Origin: an uncultured Chloroflexota bacterium
GTDB lineage: Bacteria; Chloroflexota; Anaerolineae; Anaerolineales; Anaerolineaceae
DNA: 64,000 nt
Direction of reading: 5' to 3'
Assembly (NCBI GenBank): GCA_902786265.1
Contig: CADACE010000022.1
Coordinates: forward strand, 1-64,000
Position 1 is the stretch's first letter. Every line of letters begins with the position of its first letter. The translations under genes and the position numbers were made by a program. Below, piece after piece: positions 6,157-15,446 of this stretch. Below the pieces are notes generated by a model. It worked only from the letters and a program-made list of their open reading frames with translations, made no database searches and was not told the DNA's origin.

Positions 6157-8997
6157 TTACTTATTCCGGTCTATATCAATCCAGAGAGCAATTCGTACCG
6201 TTATATCTTTGTCATATGCAACACAGCTGGAAAGAGAACCTGTCCAATTGATATATGATGCATGACTTGAATAATCTCCCGGAGAACGAAGCCACCATAT
6301 CGTCTTTCCATCAGAAGACTTATATGCGCCTTTTGCTTTTGCATAAGCTGTTGCTTCACATTTTCCGAATCCTGCTGAAGATAAATAATCTTTTGCCTCA
6401 TCAATACTCAGAAGAAAAATATTATCCATTGTATTGCTTCCGCCTAAAACCACACCAACATACGAACTTTTGACATCAGGATTACTGTTTGTTACCATCT
6501 TTATCAATTTTCTCTCTGATTCCGTAAATGCTGTATTATAGAATGAGTCATTCAGCCATTTTCTGAGACTGCATTTTTCCCAGGTTATCCCTCCTGCGAC
6601 ATCATGATATGGAAGTGTATCCAACGCGTATTTACTGAGAAGTAAAGCTTTTGGAAAGAAATCAAAAGAATTAGCATCAGGATCTTTAACGGACAACACC
6701 AGCCATTCTATCGGTTCGGCGCCATTATTGAGATTATTATCCTGTTCATAGCGGCCGAAAGTGATGATATCGCCAGCTTTCAGACCAGAATAATCGTTAC
6801 CAGCTCCTGAAGAGGATTTCGATGGAGTGGGGGCTGCTGTTTTTAAAAGCGCAGCTGAGGGGGTGGAGGCTGTGTTCATTTTTTCCTGCAATTCCTTCAA
6901 ATTTTTCTTTGCGGATTCATTTCCCTGACCGGCAGCCATTTGATACCATCTTTCTGCTTCTTTCGGATCTTTATCTACACCTTCACCATTCTCATACATC
7001 AATCCCATCATATACTGTGCCTTTGCATATCCCTGATCTGCTGCTTTTTTATACCATTTGACCGCTTCTTCATAGGATTTCCCTACTCCCTCCCCATTGT
7101 AATACATTGCACCCAGATTACACTGTGCCTTTGCATATCCCTGATCTGCTGCTTTTTTATACCATTTGAAGGCCTCTTCATAGGATTTCCCTACTCCCTC
7201 CCCCTTGTAATACTTTGAACCCAAATTATTCTGTGCCACTGAAATTCCCTGATCGGCAGCCAACTGATACCATTTGACCGCTTCTTCATCGGATGGCTCT
7301 ACTCCTTCTCCAATACTATACATATACCCTAAACGAAACTGGGCATCCGGATCTCCCGCATTGGCTGCCGGGATCAGGTATTCCAGCGCTTCTTCATAAT
7401 TTTTTGCCTGATAAGCTTTTTCACCTTGCTGATAAAGAGAAATAACAGGTGTTACCGGATCATCCCAAGGTATATCAGGTATATCCGGATCAGGTGTTCG
7501 TGTTGCATTTTCTTTTTTCGCTGCAGTCTTTTGAGCTGTGTATGTTTGTGCAGCATGTGTTTTCTGTATGTTTGTTTTCTTTTGATCTTTCCGGATCGTT
7601 ATCGAAACAGCGAAAATCCCTAATACCGCGGCAAGGAGAATGATACAAAGCAGTATCGGCTTGTTTTTCTTCTTTACCGGTTTTCCCGGTTCATTCATCT
7701 CCGCAATACGTTTACGGCAGATTTCAGCCTTTTCATCCGCGTTTTGATAACCATGTATCTTTTCAAAAAGGATAAGCGCTTCCCCATATCTTTCGGATGC
7801 CATTTTTTCTTTTGCGTCCTCATATATTTTTTTCAGACGAAATTCGCTTTCTTTTTGATTACAGATATTCCTCTGCCTGTCCGCGTCCTTATAGCCTTGG
7901 ATCTGACCAAACAGCTCCGCCGCCTGTTTGCAGGAATCTGCTGTATCTTCCGCCAATAAACTTACAGCCTGTTGATATATTTCTTCTCTCGGGTCGGGTT
8001 CTTCTTTCAATGCGGCGGCAAATTCGTCATACAATTCCCGCATGGTCTGCGGCCGATTTTCGGATTTGAATTCAAGGCCATGCATGATCACCTGCACAAC
8101 TGCATCCGGTACATCGAGTCCAAACTCACTTACCGGAATAATTCTTTCCGGATTATCCCCGATGCGGTCTGGTGCGGCCGGCGGTACTGTTCCGGTGATC
8201 GCTTTATATATGGTTGCACAAAGTGCATATACATCTGTGTAGGGTCCCTGATGGCTCCGCTTCTGATATTGTTCGAAAGGCGCATATCCGGCGGTCAGGA
8301 TCGTCGAATAGGTGCCCGTCAATTCTGCCGAGACATATCGGCGTGCGGCACCAAAATCCAACAATACCAGGCGTTCTTTGCCCGTGTCTTCATCCTCTAC
8401 TACCTTTAGATTAGCCGGTTTTATATCCCGATGCACAAGATTCTGATGATGAAGCCGATTCAATTCAGGCATGAGGCCCATTGAAAGTGAAATGACCTGC
8501 TGCCAGGGCATCCTCCCTCCGCATTGCCTGATTGCTTCATCCAGTCCAACCCCGCCTACATAATCCATCACGATATAGGCGGTATTGTTTTCAACAAAAA
8601 AATTCTGGACATGGGCAATCGAAGAGCTGTTAAACATTGCCAGTGTTTGTGCCTCATTCCAGAAAGAGTTACGCCCTTTCAGAAATTTTTCCCGATTTTC
8701 AACATCGTTGAGCACCTCCACCAGTTTGGAACCCGCAGCACGTGAACACCAATCCTTCGGGAAATATTCCTTTATCGCTGCTTTGATATTCAGCTGCAGA
8801 TCAAGACCCAGATAGGTCACACCGAATCCGCCCTTGCCCAATTTGCGGCCAATCAGGTATTTCGCGTTCAGGATCGTCCCTTCCCTCAACAGATTTTCAT
8901 CATTCTTCCGCTTCGAATTATCCCATCCACAGCACGGACAGATTGTCTGGCCTTCATTAATTTGTTCCATGCATCCGTAGCAATAATTCATTTCCAT
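6157..8997 (-). CDS. Membrane zinc-ribbon Ser/Thr kinase with Sel1 repeats and DUF6273
   Basis: 946 residues. Zinc ribbon (about 6-25), complete kinase domain (about 40-330; GKGGFG, AAIKEYF, HRDIKPAN, DFGAAR), two short TPR-like units, and one membrane helix at about 448-468. Outside the membrane follow a TP-rich linker, four to five Sel1 repeats of 36 residues (about 545-700), a Ser/Thr/Pro linker and a C-terminal DUF6273 domain (ITFGRYEQD ... WWLRSPG, about 743-946). The layout fits a receptor kinase: the outer Sel1 and DUF6273 parts sense or bind something and the inner kinase signals. Start ATG 8997 has GGTG five bases upstream; GTG 9003 and ATG 8991 are alternatives. The middle Sel1 repeats are nearly identical at DNA level. 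Confidence 0.85.
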   Translation of the reverse strand: MEMNYCYGCMEQINEGQTICPCCGWDNSKRKNDENLLREGTILNAKYLIGRKLGKGGFGVTYLGLDLQLNIKAAIKEYFPKDWCSRAAGSKLVEVLNDVENREKFLKGRNSFWNEAQTLAMFNSSSIAHVQNFFVENNTAYIVMDYVGGVGLDEAIRQCGGRMPWQQVISLSMGLMPELNRLHHQNLVHRDIKPANLKVVEDEDTGKERLVLLDFGAARRYVSAELTGTYSTILTAGYAPFEQYQKRSHQGPYTDVYALCATIYKAITGTVPPAAPDRIGDNPERIIPVSEFGLDVPDAVVQVIMHGLEFKSENRPQTMRELYDEFAAALKEEPDPREEIYQQAVSLLAEDTADSCKQAAELFGQIQGYKDADRQRNICNQKESEFRLKKIYEDAKEKMASERYGEALILFEKIHGYQNADEKAEICRKRIAEMNEPGKPVKKKNKPILLCIILLAAVLGIFAVSITIRKDQKKTNIQKTHAAQTYTAQKTAAKKENATRTPDPDIPDIPWDDPVTPVISLYQQGEKAYQAKNYEEALEYLIPAANAGDPDAQFRLGYMYSIGEGVEPSDEEAVKWYQLAADQGISVAQNNLGSKYYKGEGVGKSYEEAFKWYKKAADQGYAKAQCNLGAMYYNGEGVGKSYEEAVKWYKKAADQGYAKAQYMMGLMYENGEGVDKDPKEAERWYQMAAGQGNESAKKNLKELQEKMNTASTPSAALLKTAAPTPSKSSSGAGNDYSGLKAGDIITFGRYEQDNNLNNGAEPIEWLVLSVKDPDANSFDFFPKALLLSKYALDTLPYHDVAGGITWEKCSLRKWLNDSFYNTAFTESERKLIKMVTNSNPDVKSSYVGVVLGGSNTMDNIFLLSIDEAKDYLSSAGFGKCEATAYAKAKGAYKSSDGKTIWWLRSPGDYSSHASYINWTGSLSSCVAYDKDITVRIALWIDIDRNK
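7015..7338 (-). repeat. 108-bp tandem repeats encoding Sel1 units
   Basis: The word CTGTGC recurs at 7015, 7123 and 7231, each heading a 108-bp unit. The first two units differ at only a few bases (for example CATTTGACCGC versus CATTTGAAGGC); the flanking units are diverged. Such near-identity suggests recent duplication or a copy number that changes between strains. Confidence 0.75.
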
Positions 8998-9129
8998 AAT
9001 CACCGTCTTTTCTCTGTATTATGAATTTCTGCGATAAAAAACTGCAACTTCATCCACAAAGCAGGACTCACACCAAAGTCCACATCATCGGTGTACCCGA
9101 TTGTTCCGGTACCCATAACATTTTTCCTT

Positions 9130-10743
9130 TCAGTGAACCTTTTTATAGGCAATTCGAAAAGTTATCGCGGGACCTATTAAACTTGTAATCGCAGTCTCAA
9201 ATCCAAGGGTGCTCATCACGTATATTGCATCAATACCAACTAACACTATTAAGATGATCAAAGCTGTTTTTGACTTTTTAAATATCAGCCATAAATACAA
9301 AGCTGTAACCAGAATCCCTAACACCCCGTAAATAAGAACTGCATTGGAATCTACGATTCTCTTTGTACTTTCTTCTATGAACGGAATCCATTGACCGATA
9401 ATTACCAAAGCAAACCATATTTTGGCTCCAACGCCCCACTTTTCATCTTCTTCCGTATCCCGGGAATAGGAAGAATCCATAGAACCTCTGAAACCATCAT
9501 TAAGGTCCTGTGGGTTTTGTTGATTTTCCAATTCCTGAATTCTCTTCTGACATTCCCCGGCAAGTGCATCGGAATCTTTATAGCCGGGAATCAGCAGAAA
9601 ATATCGTAAGGCTTTTCGATATTCACCAAGAGTATTTCCTTTCATCGCATTTTTTCCGGTAAGATAATGATCCTCAGATGGGCTAACCTCCGTATGAACC
9701 TCGTGTTGTACTTCTGCCGATTTTTTGATATCATCAGTGGTTTCCGGTTCTGAAGAATTCATCCGTAAAGCCTCAGAAAACTCTTCATAAAGGCTGCACA
9801 TGTTTTGCGTACGATCACAGCTCTTTAGAGCCAAACCATGCAAAATCGTTTTCTCGATTGCATCCGGAACATCCAGGTCAAAATCTCGAAAAGGTAATAT
9901 AGGCCTACCGGGGGTCAGCCTATCAGGAGCCGAAGGAGGTACAGTACCCGTAATCGCTTTATACATAGTTGCACAAAGACCGTAAACATCTGTAAAAGGT
10001 CCCTGGTGACTTGTCTTCTGATATTGTTCTAATGGTGCATATCCTTGCGTCACTATTATTGGATTGCCATCGTTCAGTTCCGCAGAAGCATAGATTCCCC
10101 ATGCGGAGGAATCCAACAATACAGGATATTCTCTGCCGGTTATTTCATCCTTTGCAATTTTGATATTTTTCGGCATAATATCTCTGTAAAGTAAATTTTT
10201 CTGATGGAGTTTATCTAATTCTGGCATTAATCCCATCATCAATTGAACTGTCCGCTGCCACGGAATTTTTCCCAAATGATTGATTTCGTCATCTAAACTG
10301 AGGCCATCAACAAAATCTATAATAATATAATCTGTATTATTTTCAGGAAAACAATCACGCACATGTGCAAATGACGGACTGTTGAAAATGGCGAGAGTCT
10401 GTGCTCCTTTTAGAAATTCTCTTTGACCTGCAAAAAAAACCTGTGTACTGCTTATATCCTTTGAGACACAAACAAGATTAGAATTTGCAGACCGGGAACA
10501 TATATTATATGGAAAATATTCTTTAATCGCTACTTTCACGTTCAGATTCAGATCCAACCCAAGATAGGTTACACCCAAACCACCTCTCCCAAGCATTTTC
10601 CCAACCAGATATTTTCCCTGCAGAATTGACCCTTCATGAAGAAGACTTTTATCATTATGACGATATGAATTGTCATAAGCACAGTATGGGCAGAGTTTCT
10701 GCCCATCAGAAATTGATTCCATACAACCGTAACAATAGTTCAT
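9130..10743 (-). CDS. Kinase-like membrane protein with altered catalytic motifs
   Basis: 537 residues: zinc ribbon (CYGC...CPYC), kinase-like domain (about 38-325), a linker with one TPR-like segment, and four predicted membrane helices at the C-terminus (about 440-530). The glycine loop GRGGLG and VAIKEYF remain. HRDIKPEN is YRDIMPKN (186-193) and DFGAAR has become DSSAWG (211-216). Both catalytic and metal-binding Asp residues survive, but the HRD His, the second Lys and the DFG Phe-Gly are gone. Activity is doubtful; a scaffold or allosteric partner for the other kinases is plausible. ATG 10743 is preferred over GTG 10764 because it matches the MNYCYGCM start of the paralogues. Confidence 0.75.
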   Translation of the reverse strand: MNYCYGCMESISDGQKLCPYCAYDNSYRHNDKSLLHEGSILQGKYLVGKMLGRGGLGVTYLGLDLNLNVKVAIKEYFPYNICSRSANSNLVCVSKDISSTQVFFAGQREFLKGAQTLAIFNSPSFAHVRDCFPENNTDYIIIDFVDGLSLDDEINHLGKIPWQRTVQLMMGLMPELDKLHQKNLLYRDIMPKNIKIAKDEITGREYPVLLDSSAWGIYASAELNDGNPIIVTQGYAPLEQYQKTSHQGPFTDVYGLCATMYKAITGTVPPSAPDRLTPGRPILPFRDFDLDVPDAIEKTILHGLALKSCDRTQNMCSLYEEFSEALRMNSSEPETTDDIKKSAEVQHEVHTEVSPSEDHYLTGKNAMKGNTLGEYRKALRYFLLIPGYKDSDALAGECQKRIQELENQQNPQDLNDGFRGSMDSSYSRDTEEDEKWGVGAKIWFALVIIGQWIPFIEESTKRIVDSNAVLIYGVLGILVTALYLWLIFKKSKTALIILIVLVGIDAIYVMSTLGFETAITSLIGPAITFRIAYKKVH

Positions 10744-10773
10744 TTTCTTATTTCCACATAACAATATATCCTG

Positions 10774-11199
10774 TCAAGAAAAACGTGAAAAGAAATATTC
10801 AGCAATTCCATCAAATTTCCCGGAATATCGAACAATAGTATATCTTTTCTCAGCATGTATCATTATGAGCTGACAATCGGAACTACTTCTTGCTTTACTT
10901 CCATCAGCCTTTTTCAAATCAACCTTGGAAATTGATTGAAGCGGAATAGAATTAAACCCTTTTTTGTTATCGATAATCAACCGCTTGTTGGTAAGGACAT
11001 AGTATTCTTCCTTATATCCACGACAAACAACTGAAATCGTCTCTGATTCTTCGCACAATTCAGAATATTTTGTCGCAGCAGCACGATCCTTTTCGATATT
11101 TGAAGGATCCTGGTCTCCCTTTTCAGCTTTGTATCTCATTATGGCAATAACAATACTGCTGATTAATCCAATAGCGATAATAATATAAAATGAATCCAT
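10774..11199 (-). CDS. Membrane-anchored bacterial PH-like domain protein
   Basis: 141 residues. One N-terminal membrane helix (IIIAIGLISSIVIAIM, 5-20) is followed by a soluble domain with YYVLTNKRLIIDNKKGFNSI and PLQSISKVDL. That is the strand pattern of bacterial PH (bPH/DUF304-type) domains, where TNKRL marks the third strand. The gene lies between two kinase genes in the same orientation, 30 bp before the next start, with AAAAGG upstream of the ATG. It may place a signalling complex at the membrane; no direct evidence of a ligand is visible. Confidence 0.65.
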   Translation of the reverse strand: MDSFYIIIAIGLISSIVIAIMRYKAEKGDQDPSNIEKDRAAATKYSELCEESETISVVCRGYKEEYYVLTNKRLIIDNKKGFNSIPLQSISKVDLKKADGSKARSSSDCQLIMIHAEKRYTIVRYSGKFDGIAEYFFSRFS

Positions 11200-11259
11200 A
11201 GAAAAGCCTTTTTTCTCGTAAATTCTTCTAAATACTCATTATTAATTTAACGAATACTC

Positions 11260-12285
11260 TTAAGTCAATGTAAAAAATCTTCTAAACCAATTTTTTCTTT
11301 TATTATTACTATATACAACAGGTTCCGGATATGTCATCATTGCACTCCAAAAATCAGAGACATTTTGAAAACGATACTTGGGATAATAAAAAAGTGATTT
11401 CATCAAAGCATCATCTATCGGCTCCGGAAGATCAGGAATATATGATAATGCAGAATCTACTGCTTTTTGTGGTCTCTCCAATGCTGTCGGTGGATATTGT
11501 CCAGTGATTGCGATATAAAACACTGTTCCCATAGCAAAAATATCCGTCCACGGACCCTGTCGGAATCCCATCTCCGGATGAGTTTGTTCTATTGGGGCGT
11601 ACATCTTATTAACAAAACGCAACTTTTCAACAGTATCACTTTCATTAAAATCACGACTTGCGCCAAAGTCCAATAAAAAGATCCGTTCGTCCGGTGAGAT
11701 CATTAAATTCACTAATGAAATATCTCTATGCAGGATACCTCTGTTATGGATCTTTGAGACAGTATTCATGAGAGGAGAAAAGAATTTTTTTCTCAGCTCG
11801 TACCATGGGACAGAATAATTCCGTTTTTTTAAATATTTTTGAAAAGTAACACCTTCAATAAAATCCATAGCAATATAAGCGGAATTATTTGCTTCGAAAA
11901 AGCCATAAACCGCGGGAATACCCGGATTTGCGGCTTTAGTCATGATGTCATATTCCCGATAAAATTGATTCCACATCATTTTCAGCGCATCTGGGCCAAT
12001 TCTTTTATAAACCACCCGGTTTGAGATATATGTATTACGCTCAGAGTACTGATTCGGAAAGAATTCTTTTACAACGACTCGATGATTATAAACATTATCT
12101 TTACACAGATAAGTAATGCCAAATCCGCCATGATTCAAAGCCATACCGACCTGATAACGCCCCTTATCCAGCTTTGTTCCTGGAATCAATCCATTTATCT
12201 GATATACACTGGATTCGTTGACAATAGGGCATTTACTGAAATGAGGTTCCCCATCATGACAAAAACAATATTGGCATTCTGACAT
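11260..12285 (-). CDS. Soluble Hanks-type Ser/Thr protein kinase
   Basis: 341 residues. A short Cys-rich N-terminus (CQYCFCHDG ... FSKC) replaces the canonical zinc ribbon of its neighbours. The kinase domain spans about 38-320: NHGGFGITYL (glycine loop, first Gly replaced by Asn), VVVKEFF, HRDISLVN (catalytic loop, Lys of RDxKxxN replaced by Ser), DFGASR and the PIEQTHPEMG activation segment. No membrane segment. The RD-I-S variant is seen in other Clostridia zinc-ribbon kinases and need not abolish activity. It is more diverged from the other three kinases than they are from each other, so it is probably the older member. Confidence 0.8.
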   Translation of the reverse strand: MSECQYCFCHDGEPHFSKCPIVNESSVYQINGLIPGTKLDKGRYQVGMALNHGGFGITYLCKDNVYNHRVVVKEFFPNQYSERNTYISNRVVYKRIGPDALKMMWNQFYREYDIMTKAANPGIPAVYGFFEANNSAYIAMDFIEGVTFQKYLKKRNYSVPWYELRKKFFSPLMNTVSKIHNRGILHRDISLVNLMISPDERIFLLDFGASRDFNESDTVEKLRFVNKMYAPIEQTHPEMGFRQGPWTDIFAMGTVFYIAITGQYPPTALERPQKAVDSALSYIPDLPEPIDDALMKSLFYYPKYRFQNVSDFWSAMMTYPEPVVYSNNKRKNWFRRFFTLT

Positions 12286-12335
12286 TGCTGTTACTTATCC
12301 ATTAGCTGCTGTTTTAGATTCCAATTATTAGAGTT

Positions 12336-12374
12336 ATCACGACAGCAATTCCGATATGAAACTGCTGCCGTGAT
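12336..12374 (-). terminator. Long hairpin between FHA and kinase genes
   Basis: ATCACGACAGCA (12336-12347) pairs with TGCTGCCGTGAT (12363-12374), with one G-U pair. No T-run follows in either direction, so it may be an RNA-stability or attenuation element and not a full terminator. Confidence 0.35.
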
Positions 12375-12384
12375 TCACAATTCT

Positions 12385-13101
12385 TCAATACATCTTTGTT
12401 TCTCCATTCGGATCATTTTCCTCATCCATTGCCGCACCGGGTTTGTATTTTTCTCGAGCATTTTTCGCTTCGTGAGAATGGCCCTGCGGTTGCGGATCAG
12501 CAAAATTCCATTTGAATTTTTCACTGCAAAAAGGCACAAATATCAGCACATCTCCTGCAATTTCTAATATATCTTTCGCCATAAGCTTTCTCGGTGAAAG
12601 CAGTATCTCTTCATTTAGATACGGATTGATGTTGGTGGTCAATTCTCCGGGTGTTATGAAAAATTGGTTGGATCTTTCATTATATACAATTACACCACAG
12701 GCTCCCTTTCTGGAAATAGACTGATCAGTCAACGAAACGGCATATTTTTTCAGGTTTCCGGATCTTCCTATTGGGTTATTTCCTTTTACCAGACGGAAAG
12801 AGCGGCCTTTATCGACACCTTCAATACAAACAAGCCATCCCACCGCGGGATCAATCTTTGCATTTGATGGTAAATCAACCACTGTTACATCTGTATCCGG
12901 TTCATCCTTCTCCGGTTTTCCCCGGCGATGGTGACCTTTTTCTTTAGCTTCAAGCGATTCAGTTTTATCGTCCCATCCTTCGTCTTTCGAAGACATGTTA
13001 TTACCACCATGCTCTGCGTCAAAGGATTCTGACATAGGTATTTCAGAAAAATTTGATGCTTCTGAGGATAAATCTATTTTTTCAAATGTATCCGAAGCCA
13101 T
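12385..13101 (-). CDS. FHA-domain protein
   Basis: 238 residues. An acidic, low-complexity N-terminus of about 85 residues precedes an FHA-like domain (about 93-205): VGWLVCIEG..KGRSFRL, NPIGRSG, the SISRKG phosphothreonine-loop segment and ILEIAGDVLIFVPF. The C-terminal tail is charged. FHA domains bind phosphothreonine, so this is a likely reader of the adjacent kinases. AAGGAG seven bases before the ATG gives a clear start. It is a paralogue of the next gene upstream but lacks its Cys motif. Confidence 0.75.
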   Translation of the reverse strand: MASDTFEKIDLSSEASNFSEIPMSESFDAEHGGNNMSSKDEGWDDKTESLEAKEKGHHRRGKPEKDEPDTDVTVVDLPSNAKIDPAVGWLVCIEGVDKGRSFRLVKGNNPIGRSGNLKKYAVSLTDQSISRKGACGVIVYNERSNQFFITPGELTTNINPYLNEEILLSPRKLMAKDILEIAGDVLIFVPFCSEKFKWNFADPQPQGHSHEAKNAREKYKPGAAMDEENDPNGETKMY

Positions 13102-13117
13102 AACTCACTCCTTATAA

Positions 13118-13744
13118 TTATTTTTCTTTCCAGTGAAAATCTTCTCCGCAAAACGGGATGAACACCAGTACTGTATCTTCAATTCGAATCTCTGCATAAG
13201 GATTCAGCAGAATCTGGCCCAAAAGCATATTACCGTCCAATTCTACATTGTTATGAGATGATGCATCACCGCTTGCAAGATAGAAACGATGCGTTTTTCG
13301 ATCATCATATACAATCAATGCCGGATAGCCCTCGCGAGATATTTTTAAATCTGTTAAACGAACTGCGCTTTCCATGCGCCGACCGATAGCGCTTTTAGCT
13401 CCATGCAGACAAAAGTCTTTTCCTTTATCCGGACCGTCGATACAAACCAGCCAGCCAACTACAGGCTGCTGTTGATATTCGTTCCTGTACTCCTCCGTGG
13501 CTGGACCTGGGTCTGCGTCGTTTGCACCTAGGTCCGTGTCTGGAATAAAGCTGTAATAACTATGCCAGAAACCTTCATCATTTTCCGTTTTACGGTTCCA
13601 ACCGCCCATCGCGGAAGTATCATCAGATAAATCTGCTGCTGTCCAATCAAAACTGCTTTTTGATTTTGATTGTGCACAAATCGGGCACTCAGAATTATCA
13701 TCTGTATTGTAATGATGCCCATTTGGGCACACTTTGATACTCAT
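13118..13744 (-). CDS. FHA-domain protein with N-terminal zinc finger
   Basis: 208 residues. The N-terminus CPNGHHYNTDDNSECPIC is a small zinc-knuckle of the rubredoxin type. After a linker comes an FHA-like domain (about 95-205) with VGWLVCIDGPDKGKDF, IGRRMESAVRLTD, ISREG and EIRIEDTVLVFIPF. The start is set by AGGAGG six bases upstream of the ATG. It sits 16 bp from its paralogue and in line with the vWA-FHA gene. Probably a phosphopeptide reader in the same pathway as the kinases; the partner is unknown. Confidence 0.75.
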   Translation of the reverse strand: MSIKVCPNGHHYNTDDNSECPICAQSKSKSSFDWTAADLSDDTSAMGGWNRKTENDEGFWHSYYSFIPDTDLGANDADPGPATEEYRNEYQQQPVVGWLVCIDGPDKGKDFCLHGAKSAIGRRMESAVRLTDLKISREGYPALIVYDDRKTHRFYLASGDASSHNNVELDGNMLLGQILLNPYAEIRIEDTVLVFIPFCGEDFHWKEK

Positions 13745-13801
13745 AGATTTCCTCCTAATATTTCCTGTGAAGAACTGAATTTCTTCAGCTTATTATTTTC
13801 T

Positions 13802-15424
13802 TCAAATCTTTGAAATGGTAATATTAAATTCCCGCTCGCCGGGTTTATCGCCAATACGGATTCTTGAACCATTCCGAAGAACAACCTCATCATTGATTTT
13901 TTCACCATTCAAATATGTTCCATTTGAAGATCCCAAATCCCTGATAAGAACCTTGCCGCCGCTGACACTGATCATGAATTGATTTCTTGAAATATATTTA
14001 TCACCCTCATTGATCACGGCGACCCCATTATCCGGATGTTTTTTGTCTAAACGTCCAAATACTTTACTTTCACCTTCCTGAATCACACCGCTGAAACGCT
14101 TTCTGTTTGTCAGGTCATCAAGAACGATATTCATCTTTATCGCAGAAGGTTGAATCTCAGCCTCGGTTTTTTCATTATCAGGACTATCAGTATCTCTATT
14201 ATTCAGATCTTCATTATCAGGTTCAGGCTCAATTTCTTCGAAAATATCTCCTTTATTGCGTTTTGTGATTATTAAAATAATCAAAATAATAATAACAAGC
14301 ATCAAACAACCCGCTATCACGATCAACAGCCAGTTATCACCCAAAGCTTTTTGAAGTGTCTGTTGTATTTTTTCAAAGATACCGGTTTTTTTACATTCAG
14401 GAAGTGAAGGATCTTCTTCACAAGAAACGACTGTTGATATTACAGTTACTACCGGTGTCAACGTAGAAACTGGTGCAGATGTCTCAGATACCTCAGGATC
14501 TGAGATCGGAAAATCTATCACCGGCAGATTTACCTGCGTCCGGGCTGTAGTCATTTCATTATTATTCCGGATAAGGTGGATAACAACGTCTGCCAGCCCT
14601 TCAGATTCCCGGGTATAATTTTCCGGCAGCTTTCCGCTTATGACTGCAGATTTTCCGACATGTTCGAGAATATCCCTGCCCGGCGTTTTCGCCGATGCAT
14701 AAGAGAAGAATAAACCGCCTGTGCTTTCACTGATGTTGTTGAGCTTTTTCAGATCAGCTTCCACATACGACTGAGTCTCCGAACGCAGCAATCCGCATGC
14801 ATATATCGGATATCCGGACGCAGTCAATTCTTCAATCAGTTCACTCTGCTGCATACGGGGTCTATCATTCAGCGCACCGTCCGTAATCAAGATAATTACT
14901 TTTTTACTAAAACCGTTCATCCCATTAAGCAACTCAACAGCCTTCAACAAAGCTTCTGTATAATCACTTTCCCCGACGACACCATAAGTCAATTTATCCA
15001 AAACTTCTGAAGGAAACTTTACGGGTCCTTCAGGAGAATGAACCTGTGTATCAAAACTGATCAGGTAGTACGCATCGTTTTTCCCGCTTCGAGCAGATGA
15101 GAGTACTTCAGCTATTTCTGCCGGACGTTTTTTTTGGTCAGAAAAAGCAGTGCTGGTGTTATCAACCACAAAAACAAAAGTAATCGGAACATCTGATTCA
15201 TGTAATAATTTTAACTCAGGTTCCGAAAGATCAGTTCCGTCAACCAAAACCGACACGTTATTCGGTGACTGACCTGACGAACGATTATCGTTGATTATAA
15301 ATCTCAGAGTATTATCTGTTCCATTAAATACAGTTTCCTCAACGCTGAATTCATTGGCAGCCCATCCGGCACCAACAAAACAAAGCACCAACAAAATTGA
15401 TAGTCCAAAAAAGATTTTTTTCAT
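13802..15424 (-). CDS. Exported vWA-domain protein with cytoplasmic FHA domain
   Basis: 540 residues. Signal peptide (MKKIFFGLSILLVLCFVGAGWAA), then a vWA domain outside the membrane (about 60-260) with a MIDAS-like VVDNTSTA and LITDGALND. A membrane helix (LLIVIAGCLMLVIIILIILIIT) at about 360-382 leads to a classical FHA domain at the C-terminus (about 455-540: VFGRLDKK, YISRNQF, DLGSSNGTYLNG). The outer domain could bind a protein ligand through a metal ion, and the inner FHA domain could bind a phosphorylated partner, so the protein may carry information across the membrane. Start at 15424 because AGGAGA lies six bases upstream and a signal peptide begins there; a longer frame to 15487 overlaps the previous gene. 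Confidence 0.85.
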   Translation of the reverse strand: MKKIFFGLSILLVLCFVGAGWAANEFSVEETVFNGTDNTLRFIINDNRSSGQSPNNVSVLVDGTDLSEPELKLLHESDVPITFVFVVDNTSTAFSDQKKRPAEIAEVLSSARSGKNDAYYLISFDTQVHSPEGPVKFPSEVLDKLTYGVVGESDYTEALLKAVELLNGMNGFSKKVIILITDGALNDRPRMQQSELIEELTASGYPIYACGLLRSETQSYVEADLKKLNNISESTGGLFFSYASAKTPGRDILEHVGKSAVISGKLPENYTRESEGLADVVIHLIRNNNEMTTARTQVNLPVIDFPISDPEVSETSAPVSTLTPVVTVISTVVSCEEDPSLPECKKTGIFEKIQQTLQKALGDNWLLIVIAGCLMLVIIILIILIITKRNKGDIFEEIEPEPDNEDLNNRDTDSPDNEKTEAEIQPSAIKMNIVLDDLTNRKRFSGVIQEGESKVFGRLDKKHPDNGVAVINEGDKYISRNQFMISVSGGKVLIRDLGSSNGTYLNGEKINDEVVLRNGSRIRIGDKPGEREFNITISKI

Positions 15425-15446
15425 TAGACTCTCCTTTAAAAATGTT

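Noticed and set aside
7015-7338. Regular 108-bp repeats that might suggest a CRISPR array or satellite
   Set aside because: The repeats are in frame and encode Sel1 units of 36 residues within a kinase gene; there are no unique spacers.
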